From Siphonodentalium dalli (taxonomy: Eukaryota > Mollusca > Scaphopoda > Gadilida > Siphonodentaliidae), in contig CP136065.1 of NCBI GenBank assembly GCA_032622095.1, positions 208,484,151-208,548,150 of the forward strand: DNA of 64,000 nucleotides, read 5' to 3'. Positions 33,906-45,770 of this stretch are shown piece after piece. The stretch's first letter is position 1. The number at the start of each line of letters is the position of its first letter. Below the pieces are notes generated by a model. It ran no database searches and was not told the origin of the DNA. It worked only from the letters and a program-made list of their open reading frames with translations. The position numbers were made by a program, and so were the translations under genes.

Positions 33906-35317
33906 AAAATCCAAGGAAAGGGCTCATAATTAAATTGTTACAAAAGCTAATGATTTATTAGAAACCCAAATTCATTGAAACTCACATTAAGCTTCCCAAT
34001 GACTCGTACACATATATCCACCATGTGTCTGGTCCGCATACCATCCGCCGTGTTTTTCAGTCAGGAATAACTTTATTAGCTGCTTGTGTTTCCCCTCCAG
34101 ATATGAGACTATTATATGCAAGCCAGAAAACATGTATATTATGAACGATATCTGAGAAACTGAGAAACTGAGAAAATGAAAAGAGCAAGATATCCATCAC
34201 GGCTCGTCGCAGGGCATAGCTCAGTGCCGGCTGCCCAATAACGACACACGAACCATCACGATAAACATCAACGAATAGAGATATAATTATTTGTCGTGAT
34301 TCAATATCTTGCCATTTTTATTTAGCACTTTGCACGATTTAAGACAACCAAAAAACCGCAAAAATTATACCAGACTGAGCAAACGCACAGCTTTACTAAC
34401 AAGATAGAACACATTGAATATATGTATCCCGAACAAATTTTATATATATAGTTATATACAAAGGTGTGAGGCACTGTTTCAGTGGAATGGATGATAGAAA
34501 ACTTCTTTTTCTCGATCTTTGTCCAGTTTTTGGACATTTAGGTCGATAATTCCACGTACTTGTATTGCAACGGTGGCTGATTGAATGGCCATGCAGGATC
34601 ATTATTAGCCTTTTAAGCATACGGATGCTGATAAATAAATTACGAAATGGCTTTAATTCCTTAATACTGGGTCTTACTCTCCACTACCAGGCCTCCAAAA
34701 GATTCTGAACCAGGCAAGTATATATATCAGTCGAAGATATTATTCCAATTAACCGGTAAACACACCTCTGTTTCACCAAATAAACCTTCACTTAATCTAC
34801 TTTAGGAGTAAATCACGATTTTTTGCGGCCTGTAAACACACTCGACATTCCACTGTAATGTTCTACACAATTAAATAAGATGAAGACCATTCTGGGACAA
34901 TTAATGTACCATGCGCATGACCGTTGTTTACGTGACTTTTTTGTCTTCCTATCAAAGAAATTGATGGAAACAAATAATAACACAACTCAAATTGACCATG
35001 AAGCGTCAACATCAGAATCAGGATTCAAAAAACGAGAATAAAACCTGTAATATTTTTATCTGGTAAAAGTTAAAACAATCTACTGCGAGAAAACCCCCAT
35101 TAGAGTCAAACATTTATAAATAGCTAATTTCTCAAAGAGAAATCATCTCGATCTTCTATTGCAGATAAATAGTCCGCCCTTTCATTCTCATTTCTGGTAT
35201 CCAAAATTATATGATACTTCAATCAATGAAAATAAGGTTGAAGCTAGTTCAGTATAGTGGCTTCATGCTGTCCCTAGCAACAATGTGGGCAACGTTTGGT
35301 TATCTGAAACATTTGAT
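33906..35317. other. Spacer, nothing recognised
   Basis: About 1.4 kb without a convincing exon. A minus-strand frame at 34322-34537 and a plus-strand frame starting at 35211 have no recognisable motif; the latter runs into the LTR. Confidence 0.4.
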
Positions 35318-35321
35318 GCAA

Positions 35322-35676
35322 TGTAGTGTTTTTGGGTATCAATTAATTAACGTGGATGACAAACAAAACACCGAAAAGCCCGTGATCGGAAGATATACAA
35401 ATGAGGTCACATTTGACCCCGTCAACAACCGCGGGAGAGACAATCACGAAGTCAAACGAACACGACTCGGCCAATTCCGGAACTGCACGGCGATGCTCTC
35501 CCGATGACGAACTTCCACCACTCGATCCACAATCTTCAAACCAACAACATGTCTTACAAATATCGTCTATTCTATTGCCTGTTATTATACATGTAAATGT
35601 TCCTGTTATATTATAAAGGTTAGTTAAACTTCATAATGTAGTAATATAGAAATAACCCCTCTTTAAAAATACGACA
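35322..35676 (+). repeat. 5' LTR
   Basis: 355 bp, TG...CA ends. TGGCGTTGTTAGC follows one base after the LTR and has the expected TGG start of a tRNA primer-binding site. The LTR contains a 71-residue frame that also exists in the 3' LTR; I attach no function to it. Confidence 0.9.
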
Positions 35677-36475
35677 ATGGCGTTGTTAGCTAAAAACGAA
35701 CACGTGCGAGGAAGACGATAATGGCGGAAGGTATTATTGAAGTGGACCCTCCACGTGGGTTCAGTCAAAAAATCGCCGCCGGCGATTCCAAATGATTCCA
35801 CATCATGGAATTAATCGTACTTGCTTGGCTACGACAAATTGTTAGTATTTTCTGGAAAATTTATGTATTTTTTACTGTTTGATTAAAATTTCACAAACAT
35901 TGCTGTTTATATCAAAATAATTTTTCCATTTTTATGCCCAATCATTGAATGTTATTTTTGCCATAAATATATCCTTATTGCCAATATAATTGCTGATAAA
36001 ATTACCTTTTGATTAAAATTATATAATTTTTGCCATTTTTTTTATTTTCACCTGTTCACATGTTTTCATAAATATTTCGTTTTTGAATTGAATTTCTCCA
36101 GTTTTTGTCCTATACATTGCATTAATTAAATATTTTGTTATAAATTAATATTTTTCTTGTCAATTTTTGTTGAAATATCCTATAATAATCCATATATTTG
36201 ATAATTTGTCCACTTGTTAAAAATTAACTTGCATTAATTTCCATATAATTGATTAATTTTTAATCTCAAATTGTTTGATATAATATTTTTGTCATTTTTA
36301 TTGCCAAATGCCCATTTTTATTGCCAAATGCCAAATGCCCATTTATGTCCACTTTTTGATAAATAATTCCATTTATTGGAGTTTGTTTTGTATCCAACTA
36401 GTATACTTTACTTTTTGGCATCAAATGGAAGAGGGTGTAGGTGTGAATTCTGAAAAATAAAACATCAATACCAGA

Positions 36476-38883
36476 ATGAATTATCAGCAACCACATTATA
36501 ATCAGACTCTTTGCCTGAATTACATGGACTGTAATTAAAAGGAGAACAAAAGTTATTCATTAACACCGAATGCTCAAATGCAAAAAGTTTTTGCTCAGAA
36601 CAAACCACATCATAATTCACAAGAACAGTCCCCATATTATCATGACATTAGACCAGAAGGTTTGAATTGCCAAACCTCAAACTGGTGTCCTCAGCAACCT
36701 ATTCAAGGCCAAAATGTCACAAGTCAATATTTAGTAGATGCAACAGTAGCATCAAGCTCACCAAAAGTCACCCAGAATTTTCAACAATATGTTCAAAATC
36801 AACATGGGTTTCAACCAAATATTCAACCACAAATGATCCCTCAACCGGATGTTCAATTTCAACCACAAATGACACCTCAACCGGGTGTTCAATTTCAACA
36901 AAATATTCTACCGCAAATAACACCTCAACCGGGTGTTCAATTTCAACAAAATATTCTACCCCAAATAACACCTCAACCGGGTGTTCAATTTCAACAAAAT
37001 ATTCTACCCCAAATAACATCTCAACCGGGTGTTCAATTTCAACCAAATAATCAAACCCAAATAACACCCCATCTGGGTGTTCAATTTCAAAATAATGCTC
37101 AATTGCAAATAACACCCCAACCGGGTGGTCAATTTCAGAATAATGCTCAACCACGGATAACACCCAACCAGGTGTTAAATTTCAACAATATGTTCAACCG
37201 AAAACAACACCACAACCAGTTGATCCAAATCAAGGTCAATCTCAACCAGTGACTCAACCACAACTGAACACTCAAACAGGTGTTCAAAATCACCAATTCA
37301 TACCTCAAATAGGTATGCAGTTTCAGGCTATGTCACAACCACAATACCAACCACAGTACCAACCTCAACCACAGTACCAACCTCAACCAGGTACTCAATC
37401 TATGTCCCAGCAACATATTCAACCTCAAATAGTACCGCAATCAAGTGGTCAACCTCAAAATGTTTTCCAACAGGGTACTCAAACGTCTCAATCTCAAATA
37501 GTACCTCAACTAAGTGGTCAATCTCAAAATGTGTTCCAACAAGGTACTCAAATTCAAATGGCTCAACATAATGGGCAACCCCAGTTGATAAATCAAACAG
37601 GCACCCATAATGAATACATGCCTCAACCAGGTATGCCTGGTAAACCAATTTATCAAACAATTGGGCAATTGCAAACAATACCTCAGCAGGGTATTAAACC
37701 CCAAATGATACATCAGCATGCAAATGTGCAACCCGAAGCTCAAATAGTACCTCACCAGGATGTGCAACTTCAAATAATGCCTCAGCAAGGTGTTCAAACT
37801 CAAATGATGCCTCAGCAAGGTGTTCAACTAATACAGCAACCTCTGACTGTACAACAAAATCAAAAGATACCCCCTGTAATGCATCAATCTCAAAATTCTC
37901 CAACTCAAGTTGGTCAACCTCAAGTTATCCAACAACAATTGTGTTCTTCAAAGGTACACAATCAATTAATTATACCAGAGGTACATCACACAGTTCAGAC
38001 TCAAAAAGCACCTCTTGAATTTGAAATCCAAAAATCACAGAATGTGATACCAGAAGTTGACCCACATGTTCATAACCATTCAAGTTGTACGAAAAATTAA
38101 CTACCCCAAAATATACCACAACATCTATCTTTTGATGGTATAGAAGAGTGGCTGAAATACAGATTAAGATTTTCTAATTTTGTGATCGATGCCAACTTCA
38201 GTGAAAATGAGCGAATAAACGCTCTTCGTCATTGTTTGTCTCAAGATGATTTCAAGATTTTTAATGCAATTGCCACTAACAACCCTGGCATATCAACAAT
38301 TTATATTCTGTATGAAATGGAACAAATAATGCCAAAGTCTGAGAATACTCAGATGGCATTTGATGATGAAGAAAATTACTGTGATAGTAATTCTACTGAT
38401 ACTTGTCTAAATGAGACAAAATCTGCAAGAATATGGAACAATCAATACCAACCACATATGGTTGAAGCACTAGTAAACAATGATTTTGAAAATCTCATTC
38501 CTGGAATACCAACTCTGGACTCTAACAGTAAGGAATTACCAATTGAAAATCCTCCATGGCACATGGACCTGGGATATCAACAAGAGTTGTCGGATATTTC
38601 CTACCCTGAGTCAAAAGTCGACCCCCATAAATTATCGGATAAATACTTGTGTTTAAAATCAGATTACTCAGAATTTCCATCCGTTTTTGAAGACTCGGAT
38701 TCACATGGAGAGTTAGCTGACAAAACATCTCCAAGTAAGGAGATGGAAACGTTTATGTCGAACCCTGATTTTTTCGATAATAAGGTTGACAAGATATCTG
38801 AGTTATACCATGACATAATCATGAACGACAGCATGAATAATATCCCACATGTGAACGATTACATTCCATCAAATGATAGATAA
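36476..38883 (+). pseudogene. Gag-like polyprotein with Gln/Pro repeats, broken
   Basis: The frame starts at ATG 36476 and is hit by a TAA at 36536. It then runs through a Gln/Pro-rich N-terminal half built on a 48-bp (16-residue) repeat of the type QPGVQFQQNILPQITP (perfect 48-bp spacing at 36878, 36926, 36974 and 37022, looser copies to about 37850). A one-base loss near 37167 shifts the frame, and a TAA at 38098-38100 interrupts it. Directly after that stop comes HLSFDGIEEWLKYRLRFSNF and a LRHCLSQDD.KIF stretch: the FDG..W..Y...F then helical pattern is that of retrotransposon Gag capsid domains. The last part is acidic and polar with no zinc knuckle. The breaks mean it cannot give one protein as it stands, unless read-through and frameshifting are used. 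Confidence 0.7.
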
Positions 38884-39325
38884 TTCGAGTGGGATGACCT
38901 CATCCGTATCAATCAGCAACTCCACAAATAATGTCAATGAAAAGTGGGAATGGTTAGATATTTCAATAGAGATTTCAGAAACTATTCCCAGTGAAGACAT
39001 TCATGAAATTGAAGTTATTCATCCAATAGAAGGTGGTATACTGAATGGCACAAGGGAAGCACTAAACATGATTGAAATAACAAGCCATGATAGCAAGACT
39101 ATCGCAAACTATGACAAGATGTGTCATATATCTATACCAAGGTATCAATCAGAAGCTCAACATTTTCCCAATAGCTTCCCGAATGATAAACTTCGCAAGA
39201 TACGAAGTTATGACTGTTTGAATGGAAAAATCAGCCAAGTTGCCAACCACCATGCAAAGGTATCCAAATGTGATGAATGGCTGTTCGCTTTAAATTGGAA
39301 GAAAAAACATAATTGGTCAATATAA
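38873..39325 (+). pseudogene. Downstream frame of the LTR element, unknown
   Basis: 150 codons overlapping the end of the gag-like frame by 11 bases in another frame. Polar, with Ser/Asn-rich start and acidic Glu/Ile stretch (WEWLDISIEISETIPSED). No protease or polymerase motif. It is either the continuation of the same protein after another frameshift or a separate small frame. Composition resembles the region just upstream, which favours continuation. Confidence 0.45.
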
Positions 39326-40071
39326 CAATGACAAAGTATTTGAAGAAACCTTATGAATCTTACTTTTATTTAGACTGCACCTAAAGTAAATGAAATCATT
39401 CACATTGTGAATGTTAATTGTTATATGAATGGTTACTAGATCATTTCCCGAAATATGGTAACATCAAGGAGATGAAATCATTTCATATTGGTGCAATTCT
39501 CAAGTCAATCCAACTGAACGTCACGTATGATATCATATGTACTATCTTTTTCAGTTTGAAATTAAATGGAAAAGACTAAACCATGAAAGATTCTAACATT
39601 GAATAAAAAGATGTAAATAGGCTACCCATAGGTAGTCCACATACCAGTGTTAAAAATAGACTGCATTATGTAGTCCACATGACAGAAAATACATCTTTTT
39701 CACATTATTCAATATACAATCTTATTTAATAAAAGGTTTAATATTTTATTGGCTAGGCCAATTACAATAGGCTCATATTAGTGAGCCCCTCAAATTCAAT
39801 TGTTCGTATATAGGGCATAAATTTCTAAAATAAAGCGTTACGATCCATTTGGCTAAAACGATTGGCTTTCTTACTTCTAAATTTAGTAGTCATTGTGAGT
39901 TTTTGCTAGATCATAGAAACGCTCACTTTTGGGTGTGGTTTAGCAACACCTTAATCCTAATTTTGCGTGACTAGGGTTTTTGAGCTCTTATAGTTCAGAC
40001 TCCTCACCCTTTCTTGGCTCAAAAGTTATGGACCTTCGGATCATATCTTTTCAAAATAAAACAGGGTGTAG
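39326..40071. other. 3' untranslated interior of the LTR element
   Basis: No frame. AATAAAACAGGG just before the 3' LTR is weakly purine-rich and could be the polypurine tract. Confidence 0.5.
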
Positions 40072-40444
40072 TGTAGTGTTTTTGGGTATCAATTAATTAA
40101 CGTGGATGACAAACAAAACACCGAAAAGCCCGTGATCGGAAGATATACAAATGAGGTCACATTTGACCCCGTCAAAAACCGCGGGAGAGACAATCACGAA
40201 GTCAAACGAACACGACTCGGCCAATTCCGGAACTGCACGGCGATGCTCTCCCGATGACGAACTTCCACCACTCGATCCACAATCTTCAAACCAACAACAT
40301 GTCTTACAAATATCGTCTATTCTATTGCCTGTTATTCTACATGTAAATGTTCCTGTTATATTATAAAGGTTAGTTAAACTTGTATGTTCGTATTTAATTA
40401 ATAATGTAGTAATATAGAAATAACCCCTCTTTAAAAATACGACA
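40072..40444 (+). repeat. 3' LTR
   Basis: 373 bp, same ends as the 5' LTR. Carries GTATGTTCGTATTTAATTA-type extra text near 40381 that is absent from the 5' copy. Confidence 0.9.
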
Positions 40445-40448
40445 GCAA

Positions 40449-41063
40449 TCACAATATAACACTCACGCAAAATGTGCAGTACAAATTGTACAGGTACTGC
40501 CTTAAAATTCAGCTCACGCCAAGTGGAACTCATGTTCACTTCGTCAACAGACCAATGTCCTTGAGATACACGTTTCCAAATTAAATGGAATAACCAGCGT
40601 AAACTTGTACTAGCTTAAGCAAAAATTCAATTTTTGTGCAAGCGAAATCGTTATGTAGACAGTGTCGAAATTTGCATTATTATTATACCAAAATTCAAGA
40701 TGGTGTATACTGCGGTCAGATAACTTAATCGGAGAATTCCAAGAATTTGTGTCGTCAATGTCTACACTCAGATAACGGGCCATGAGTTGAACAGCACTAC
40801 CAATGACAAGCTTAATGGCGATTATGGCCCAAAAACGCTCGCTACTTTTATGAACTGGAAGGAGCATAATACAAATTGATTTAGAATTGTTATCGCAGAA
40901 TGAATTGTTTTGCAATTTTTCTCCGTTCTGGAATAATATGCATGGAACGAGAATCAAGTTTAATACCCAAAAGTCCATAAAGATTGTTTAGCCTTGCATG
41001 GGTACAAATTAGTGTAGTAAATCTCGTTTGATATCGGCCGTAATAAGACTCAGATTTTTCTCT
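40449..41063. other. Spacer, one weak minus-strand frame
   Basis: A 122-residue minus-strand frame (40610-40978) has no motif I can name. It may be part of the same decayed retroelement as the RT fragment at 41064. Confidence 0.3.
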
Positions 41064-41249
41064 TCATGACCCTATCACCAAACCGTCACCAAGGAACATA
41101 TACATTTTAGTAAACACATACGGTGCTGTAGATATTCCAAAACGACACAACCGTGAACTTCTAAAATGAAGATCTACCTTCTTAACCCAAGAAAATAAGT
41201 ATATGCTCTTCCGTGATATCGAAAAGGTGATACCCGAGTGGATATACAA
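41064..41249 (-). pseudogene. Reverse transcriptase fragment, DIRS- or Gypsy-like
   Basis: The minus-strand frame includes RFGISTAPYVFTKMY (about 41103-41147), the classic (P)FG.S.AP..F.K segment of LTR- and DIRS-type reverse transcriptases, usually a few dozen residues before the YxDD box. The preceding IYLFSWVKKVDLHF matches the usual Y.F strand only loosely. The YxDD box itself and all other domains are missing, so this is a short relic. Confidence 0.5.
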
Positions 41250-42056
41250 GATGAATACACATGATCATCAAGAATTAGCTGTTAATATATAGAAGAGCGA
41301 TCTTCCAATCTTCGAACTAAATCTTGACAGAATTCCCAATTACCCATACACACAACACTGGGGTCCAAAATTAGCCTGTTCAAATTAACCCTTTCTCAAG
41401 TAAGTGAACATACCGTACTCAAAGTGCTAATTGGCTGAACATTTATTACCGAGATACATTGCTGGTGGTGTTAATATAGAATGGTATTTTATAGTCATTC
41501 TCTATAGTATATGCAACAAGATGTCGATGAAATCGAACTCCAAAACAAATCAGCAGTCATCTTAGGTATGTTTATTCTGACCACAACATTTCCTTTATGA
41601 CTAATTATCGGTTGAATTCTCATTAAGAATTACCATTCGAATTACTGCACACACAATACTTAACTTGCAGTCCTTTGGTCATCAACCGGGCTGCATCATT
41701 ACTGAGGCTGGAATCCTGCGACGCCGGTTGTGGACGGATATGCTGTTGATGTGGTAACGAAGGAACACGACTTTGGAATGATCCGCAGACGAAAAAGGCG
41801 CCTCTACTCGCAACATCGCCCCTCCAATCACCAATATTAACTAGTTGTCATCTTCCAACCGTTCTACTTCGGTCCTCGACTTGAAGCGACGTTAATAACT
41901 TCCAACTGTTCGTCAATGCGATCCTATAGTTAAATCCGTTCGTGAATCAAAACGCTTCAATAAAAATCTAACTTTCCAGACTGTTTGTTATTGTTGGGAC
42001 ATCGCCAGGTATGTTATGGGATCAGAGCACAATAAAAGAGCACAAAATAATATAAC
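41250..42056. other. Spacer, nothing recognised
   Basis: No exon or named repeat. TTAACCCTTTCTC at 41387 resembles a TTAA MITE end, but no partner is seen. Confidence 0.35.
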
Positions 42057-42228
42057 CGCTCGCTGTGACTCTCCAGGTGCGAATGACCCTAGTTCAGTCA
42101 GCACGGATTGACATTACCTCACACAATCCGTGCTGAGTACTCTTCTACGCGCACCCGTGCGCTAGAAGCCAACAGCTTGATTGCCCAATCAATCATTAAT
42201 CCCTCTGAGAAATCAGTTCCATTCTAAT
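42057..42228. repeat. Hairpin-rich repeat, copy B, left part
   Basis: Matches 33628-33800 almost base for base and stops at CCATTCTAAT. The remainder (ATTCGTTCCTCAAACGAATA) is found 5.8 kb away at 48023. Confidence 0.95.
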
Positions 42229-42324
42229 GGGCTATCTTTTTGCGGTTATTTCCCTTAACGCCAGCGGCCGCTACGGGGCGCACCAACAGATATATCAATT
42301 TCCGGTTAAGTCAATGCCTATTCA

Positions 42325-45175
42325 TCACAAAGTATCCATCACATCAACAACCGACATCAACACTACATGCCAGCATCTCTCGCAGACCATCGACTCAGCC
42401 CTAGACATAGCATGCCCAAAACAGCCAGTCAACATCACAGCATGGCGTGTCTCTCCTGAAACCCTCAACATGATCCGTCTAAAACGCAAGCTCCGAAGAC
42501 TACAACAGAAGAACCCAAATGACGCCCACTACAGACAACTATATAACAACATGTACAAGCAGGTAAAAGCAGCAGTGAAAAAAGAAAAGCAAGAATCCTG
42601 GCAGCGAGCAACGACAGAACTCGGCGACAAGAAAATGACTTCTGGAAGACCTTCAAAACTCTCACAGGCACCGGAACAACCAACAATAATACAGAAAACC
42701 CCATCAAGAAAGCAGACGGAATCATGACTTCAGGAGACCGCGAAAAAGCTGAAACGTTCGCAGACAACCTACAAAATATTCACAACACCCACCAAGGCCC
42801 ATCATACGACGACAACTTCAAAATAACCGTTGATAACCACATCAAAGACAACCCAGACCTCTTCAAACCACTAGACAACATCAACAACGAAGACGAAGTC
42901 TTTCCCATAGCAGCGCCCATCACACAAGACGAGATCGCATCAAACCTAAAGAAAGGAAAAAACAACTCAGCACCAGGCAACGACAACATCACCTACTCGA
43001 TCCTACGACAAGCACCACCCGCCTTCTTCGCTAGACTGGTCATCCTATTCAACGCGTGCCTAACTATTGGTTACTTCCCAACAGCATGGAAAACGGCCGT
43101 CGGAGTAATGATACCCAAGCCAGACAAAGACCGCTCGATCCCCAACAACTACCGACCCATCAGCCTCCTGCAGTGTACCGGAAAACTCTTCGAGCGAATC
43201 ATCAGCAACAGACTACGTGAACATCTAGAATCATCCAACTTCTTCAACCCATGGCAGCGCGGTTATCGACAAGGGAAAGAAGGCATGGAACACATCATCC
43301 GACTAGCAGAAGACGCACGACTATCCCTAGGCAAGAATTGGACAACAGCCGCAGTATTCCTAGACGTAGAAAAAGCCTTCGACTCCGTATGGCACGACGG
43401 CCTCCGATACAAAATCAGCCATCTCAACATCGCAAGACAATACACACGCCTTGTCTCCTCATTTCTACAAGACCGTCAACTCAGCGTCCGCATTAACAAC
43501 GAAACATCAAACCCAGTCTACCTACGCGCCGGAACACCCCAAGTAGACCCCGAAGCCACGACAAATAGTTTTCATGGCTGGCTCAACCGATTTTCGTGGC
43601 TGGTTAGCTAGCTAAGCCGGCTCAGTCACGACGTTCGTGGCTGATGAAATATGGCGGCTCAGCCGGCTGAGATGTTATCATTCAGCGTATTTTCGTTTCC
43701 GTAATGTTCCTAATACCCTGTTACCGGTTATAGATGCCGTTTTTTAGCGTTTGTGGTGAACCCGTAGAATTCCAGACCACACGTAATCTTTTGATGTTGG
43801 GCTTTTCCATTATGGCGAAAATTCACCAAGGACTGGCGTGGATATACTATGTAGTTTCCCATCTGATCGGTATAAGTAGTAACACTGGGACTTCTGTCGA
43901 CTTCAAACTGCTATCACCACTGCCATCTTGCGATATATGCATGCATCATTGAATGATGAACCCGATAGTAATGATATATAATATTTCAAACTATTTTCTA
44001 TTCTTATGTGTATATATTGACAAATGCCAGTGATGTCTGAGACTGGGTGTTGTCGATATAAACAATTTATATTTTAACCCTTTCAATACCGAATGGATGC
44101 GCCCATTCAGTTATATGAAATCATGCATTGGGATAGTCTATTCCACATTAAGGGGCCAGGTGTTCTGATAATATAACAACCATGCCGTGTCCATGCGAGT
44201 ATGCCAATATTAGGCAATGCGGTTTAGATCTTTGCGATTCACTGTACAGTTGTGCTTGACATATAAGCCATTTTACAATTCCGGCGGCGGAGATTTTAAA
44301 ATGTGGCTGGCGTTAGAAATAATATGGCTGGCGGCGGCTTGTAGCCAATATGGCTGGCGGTGGCGGCGTACGATGGCGGCTTCGGGCTCTAACCCCAAGG
44401 ATCAGTACTAAGCCCGCTCCTCTTTCTAATCTACGCCAACGACATACCTATAGACAGACACAACAACGTTGAAATATCACAGTTTGCCGACGACCTAGGA
44501 CTCTGGACTTCACACACAAACCCCCAAATCCTACAGAAACGACTGCAAAAGACACTCAACGACCTATCAACATGGTGCTCAAAATGGAGAATTAAACTCA
44601 ACGCGAAGAAGACTCAACTCATCCTATTCCACAGACGAAGGAAAACACAGTCCATCAACATCAAGATCGACAACGAGACAATCAAACCATCCGACCAAGC
44701 ACTCCTACTAGGAATAACCTTAGACCAAAAGATGACCTTCAACTCACACATCAATAAGATAGCCGACAAAGTCCGAAAAAGAACCAACCTACTAAGATGC
44801 CTCCTGGGTACAGACTGGGGAACCGACAGCCAAACACTCATCGACCTCTACCAAATCTTCGTCCGACCAGTCATGGAGTATGGTGCCGCCATCCTCATAG
44901 CAGCTCCAAAGACCTACATCGAAAAACTACAGAAAGTCCAGAATAAAGCTCTCCGCATCGCACTCCGCCAACCACCATGGACACAGATCAACGCCCTCCA
45001 CGACGCAGCGAATATACCTACAATCAAGCAAAGACTGATGGAACTCAGAAACATGACATTAGCCCGACTAGACAACAGCCCACTCCTCCTGGAACTCAAA
45101 GTTAGAAACCACCTACTCACCACGAAAAAGACGAAGTCCATCCTCCAACTAGACGAAACAGACAGACCAACATAA
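42325..45175 (+). pseudogene. LINE ORF2 reverse transcriptase, interrupted
   Basis: The 42325-42630 frame is the basic linker (RLKRKLRRLQQKN). One base-level frameshift near 42630 moves to the frame that carries fingers and palm: NNSAPGNDNI, YFPTAWKTAVGVMIPKP, NNYRPISLL, FLDVEKAFDSVWHDGL (catalytic Asp of motif A) and GTPQ. There the hAT-like MITE breaks it (43544-44391). After the MITE the frame resumes with SVLSPLLFLIYANDIP, then FADD at 44483-44494 (catalytic pair), SKWRIKLNAKKT, LLLGITLD and a tail with VQNKALRIALRQPPW. RNase H is not seen. The order and the PPW..IN.LHD tail are those of Jockey-like LINEs. The MITE and its 8-bp duplication are in register with the frame. Confidence 0.9.
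43544..44391. mobile_element. hAT-like MITE inside the LINE
   Basis: 8-bp target duplication ACCCCAAG at 43536-43543 and 44392-44399. Ends TAGACCCCGAAGCC and, inverted, TAGAGCCCGAAGCC. The 8-bp duplication and TAGAG start (YARNG type) fit the hAT superfamily; P-type elements also make 8 bp. Subterminal ATGGCTGGC / GGCTCAGC motifs recur near both ends (43570-43670, 44300-44370), as expected for transposase-binding repeats. 848 bp, no transposase frame. TTAACCCTTTCAATACCG at 44076 resembles a TTAA MITE end but has no partner. Confidence 0.9.
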
Positions 45176-45363
45176 CCTCGACAGCACCAGACTCATCCAC
45201 CACGCTTCCGCCGCCTTGCCTCCAAACACAGTAACTACAACAGCCACAAGATCGATTTCCATCGAAAAGCCAAGAAAGGGTGAAGGGACGTGCAAACTGC
45301 AGTCCGAACATCCTACCCGGCCTTCGGCCGGAAACAACTCAACAACAAATCAATGCCTATTCA

Positions 45364-45450
45364 CTTACGCGTTGGATTTACAACGAAGTAGATATATTAC
45401 GCCTGATTATTATTATTATCTAGCTATCTGCAACTAAATATTCACAGAAA
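45364..45450. other. 5' leader of the THAP gene within the ISL2EU-like element
   Basis: Sequence between the LINE duplication and the THAP start codon. Includes the TTATTATTATTATC run at about 45405. Together with 42229-42310 it is the original left end of the element. Confidence 0.5.
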
Positions 45451-45673
45451 ATGCCAGGACAATGTTGTGCAATGTACTGCAACAATCGCGGTGGACATTT
45501 TATTTCCAAAAGCTGCCAATGAAGCTACTTTACAGCTTCGTGCGAAATGGATAATCGCCATTCGACGGAGTAACGTGCCAAACAAGAGATTGACAAATGG
45601 GAACCTGGTAAATTTGCCGTTGTTTGTGCCATACATTTCACTGATGACCAATTTCTAGCCAGATATGACAAAA
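45451..45673 (+). pseudogene. THAP zinc-finger exon of the transposase, frameshifted
   Basis: Starts ATG 45451 with MPGQCCAMYCNNRG, the N-terminus of a THAP (C2-CH) domain with its two zinc Cys. A frameshift follows. In the next frame come FPKAANEATLQLRAKW and AIRRSNVPNK, the usual F-P then W..AI.R pattern. After a second shift VVCAIHFTDDQF gives the second zinc pair C..H and the closing F. AAAGTATGT at 45671-45679 is a donor-like end. THAP domains bind DNA, here presumably the transposon ends. Two frameshifts mean no working product. Confidence 0.8.
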
Positions 45674-45770
45674 GTATGTTTTTTTAAATGAAAACATATA
45701 AACTGTTAAATATGGAAACGTATGTGTGAGTTACAATTTGGCTTGCATGATATATATATTTTGACTATAT

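Larger units (their letters stand above)
35322..40444 (+). mobile_element. Non-autonomous LTR retrotransposon
   Basis: Two direct LTRs (35322-35676 and 40072-40444), each beginning TGTAGTG and ending ATACGACA, bound the element. The 4-bp target duplication GCAA lies outside (35318-35321 and 40445-40448). The interior holds one damaged gag-like coding region and long AT-rich flanks. I find no protease, reverse transcriptase, RNase H or integrase motif in any frame. LTR identity is high: two substitutions and one length difference of 18 bp, so insertion is fairly recent. Superfamily (Gypsy or BEL) cannot be settled without pol. Confidence 0.9.
42325..45349 (+). mobile_element. 5'-truncated Jockey-like LINE
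   Basis: A 14-bp target duplication TCAATGCCTATTCA lies at 42311-42324 and 45350-45363. The body begins inside ORF2 (linker after a lost endonuclease domain), contains the reverse transcriptase and its C-terminal region to TAA at 45173-45175, then a ~175 bp 3' UTR ending in an AACAACAAA tail. 5' truncation, target duplication and A-rich end are typical of target-primed reverse transcription. It sits inside the ISL2EU-like element close to that element's left end. Confidence 0.92.

Noticed and set aside
40093-40539. 148-codon minus-strand frame over the 3' LTR
   Set aside because: Antisense to the LTR and partly duplicated in the 5' LTR. It reflects LTR sequence, not a gene.
43251-43496. Arg/Pro-rich frame in the LINE region
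   Set aside because: Shadow of the reverse transcriptase frame, which carries the recognisable motifs.
44076-44160. A further TTAA MITE inside the hAT-like element (TTAACCCTTTCAATACC)
   Set aside because: No inverted partner end and no core hairpin found, so a chance or relic match.
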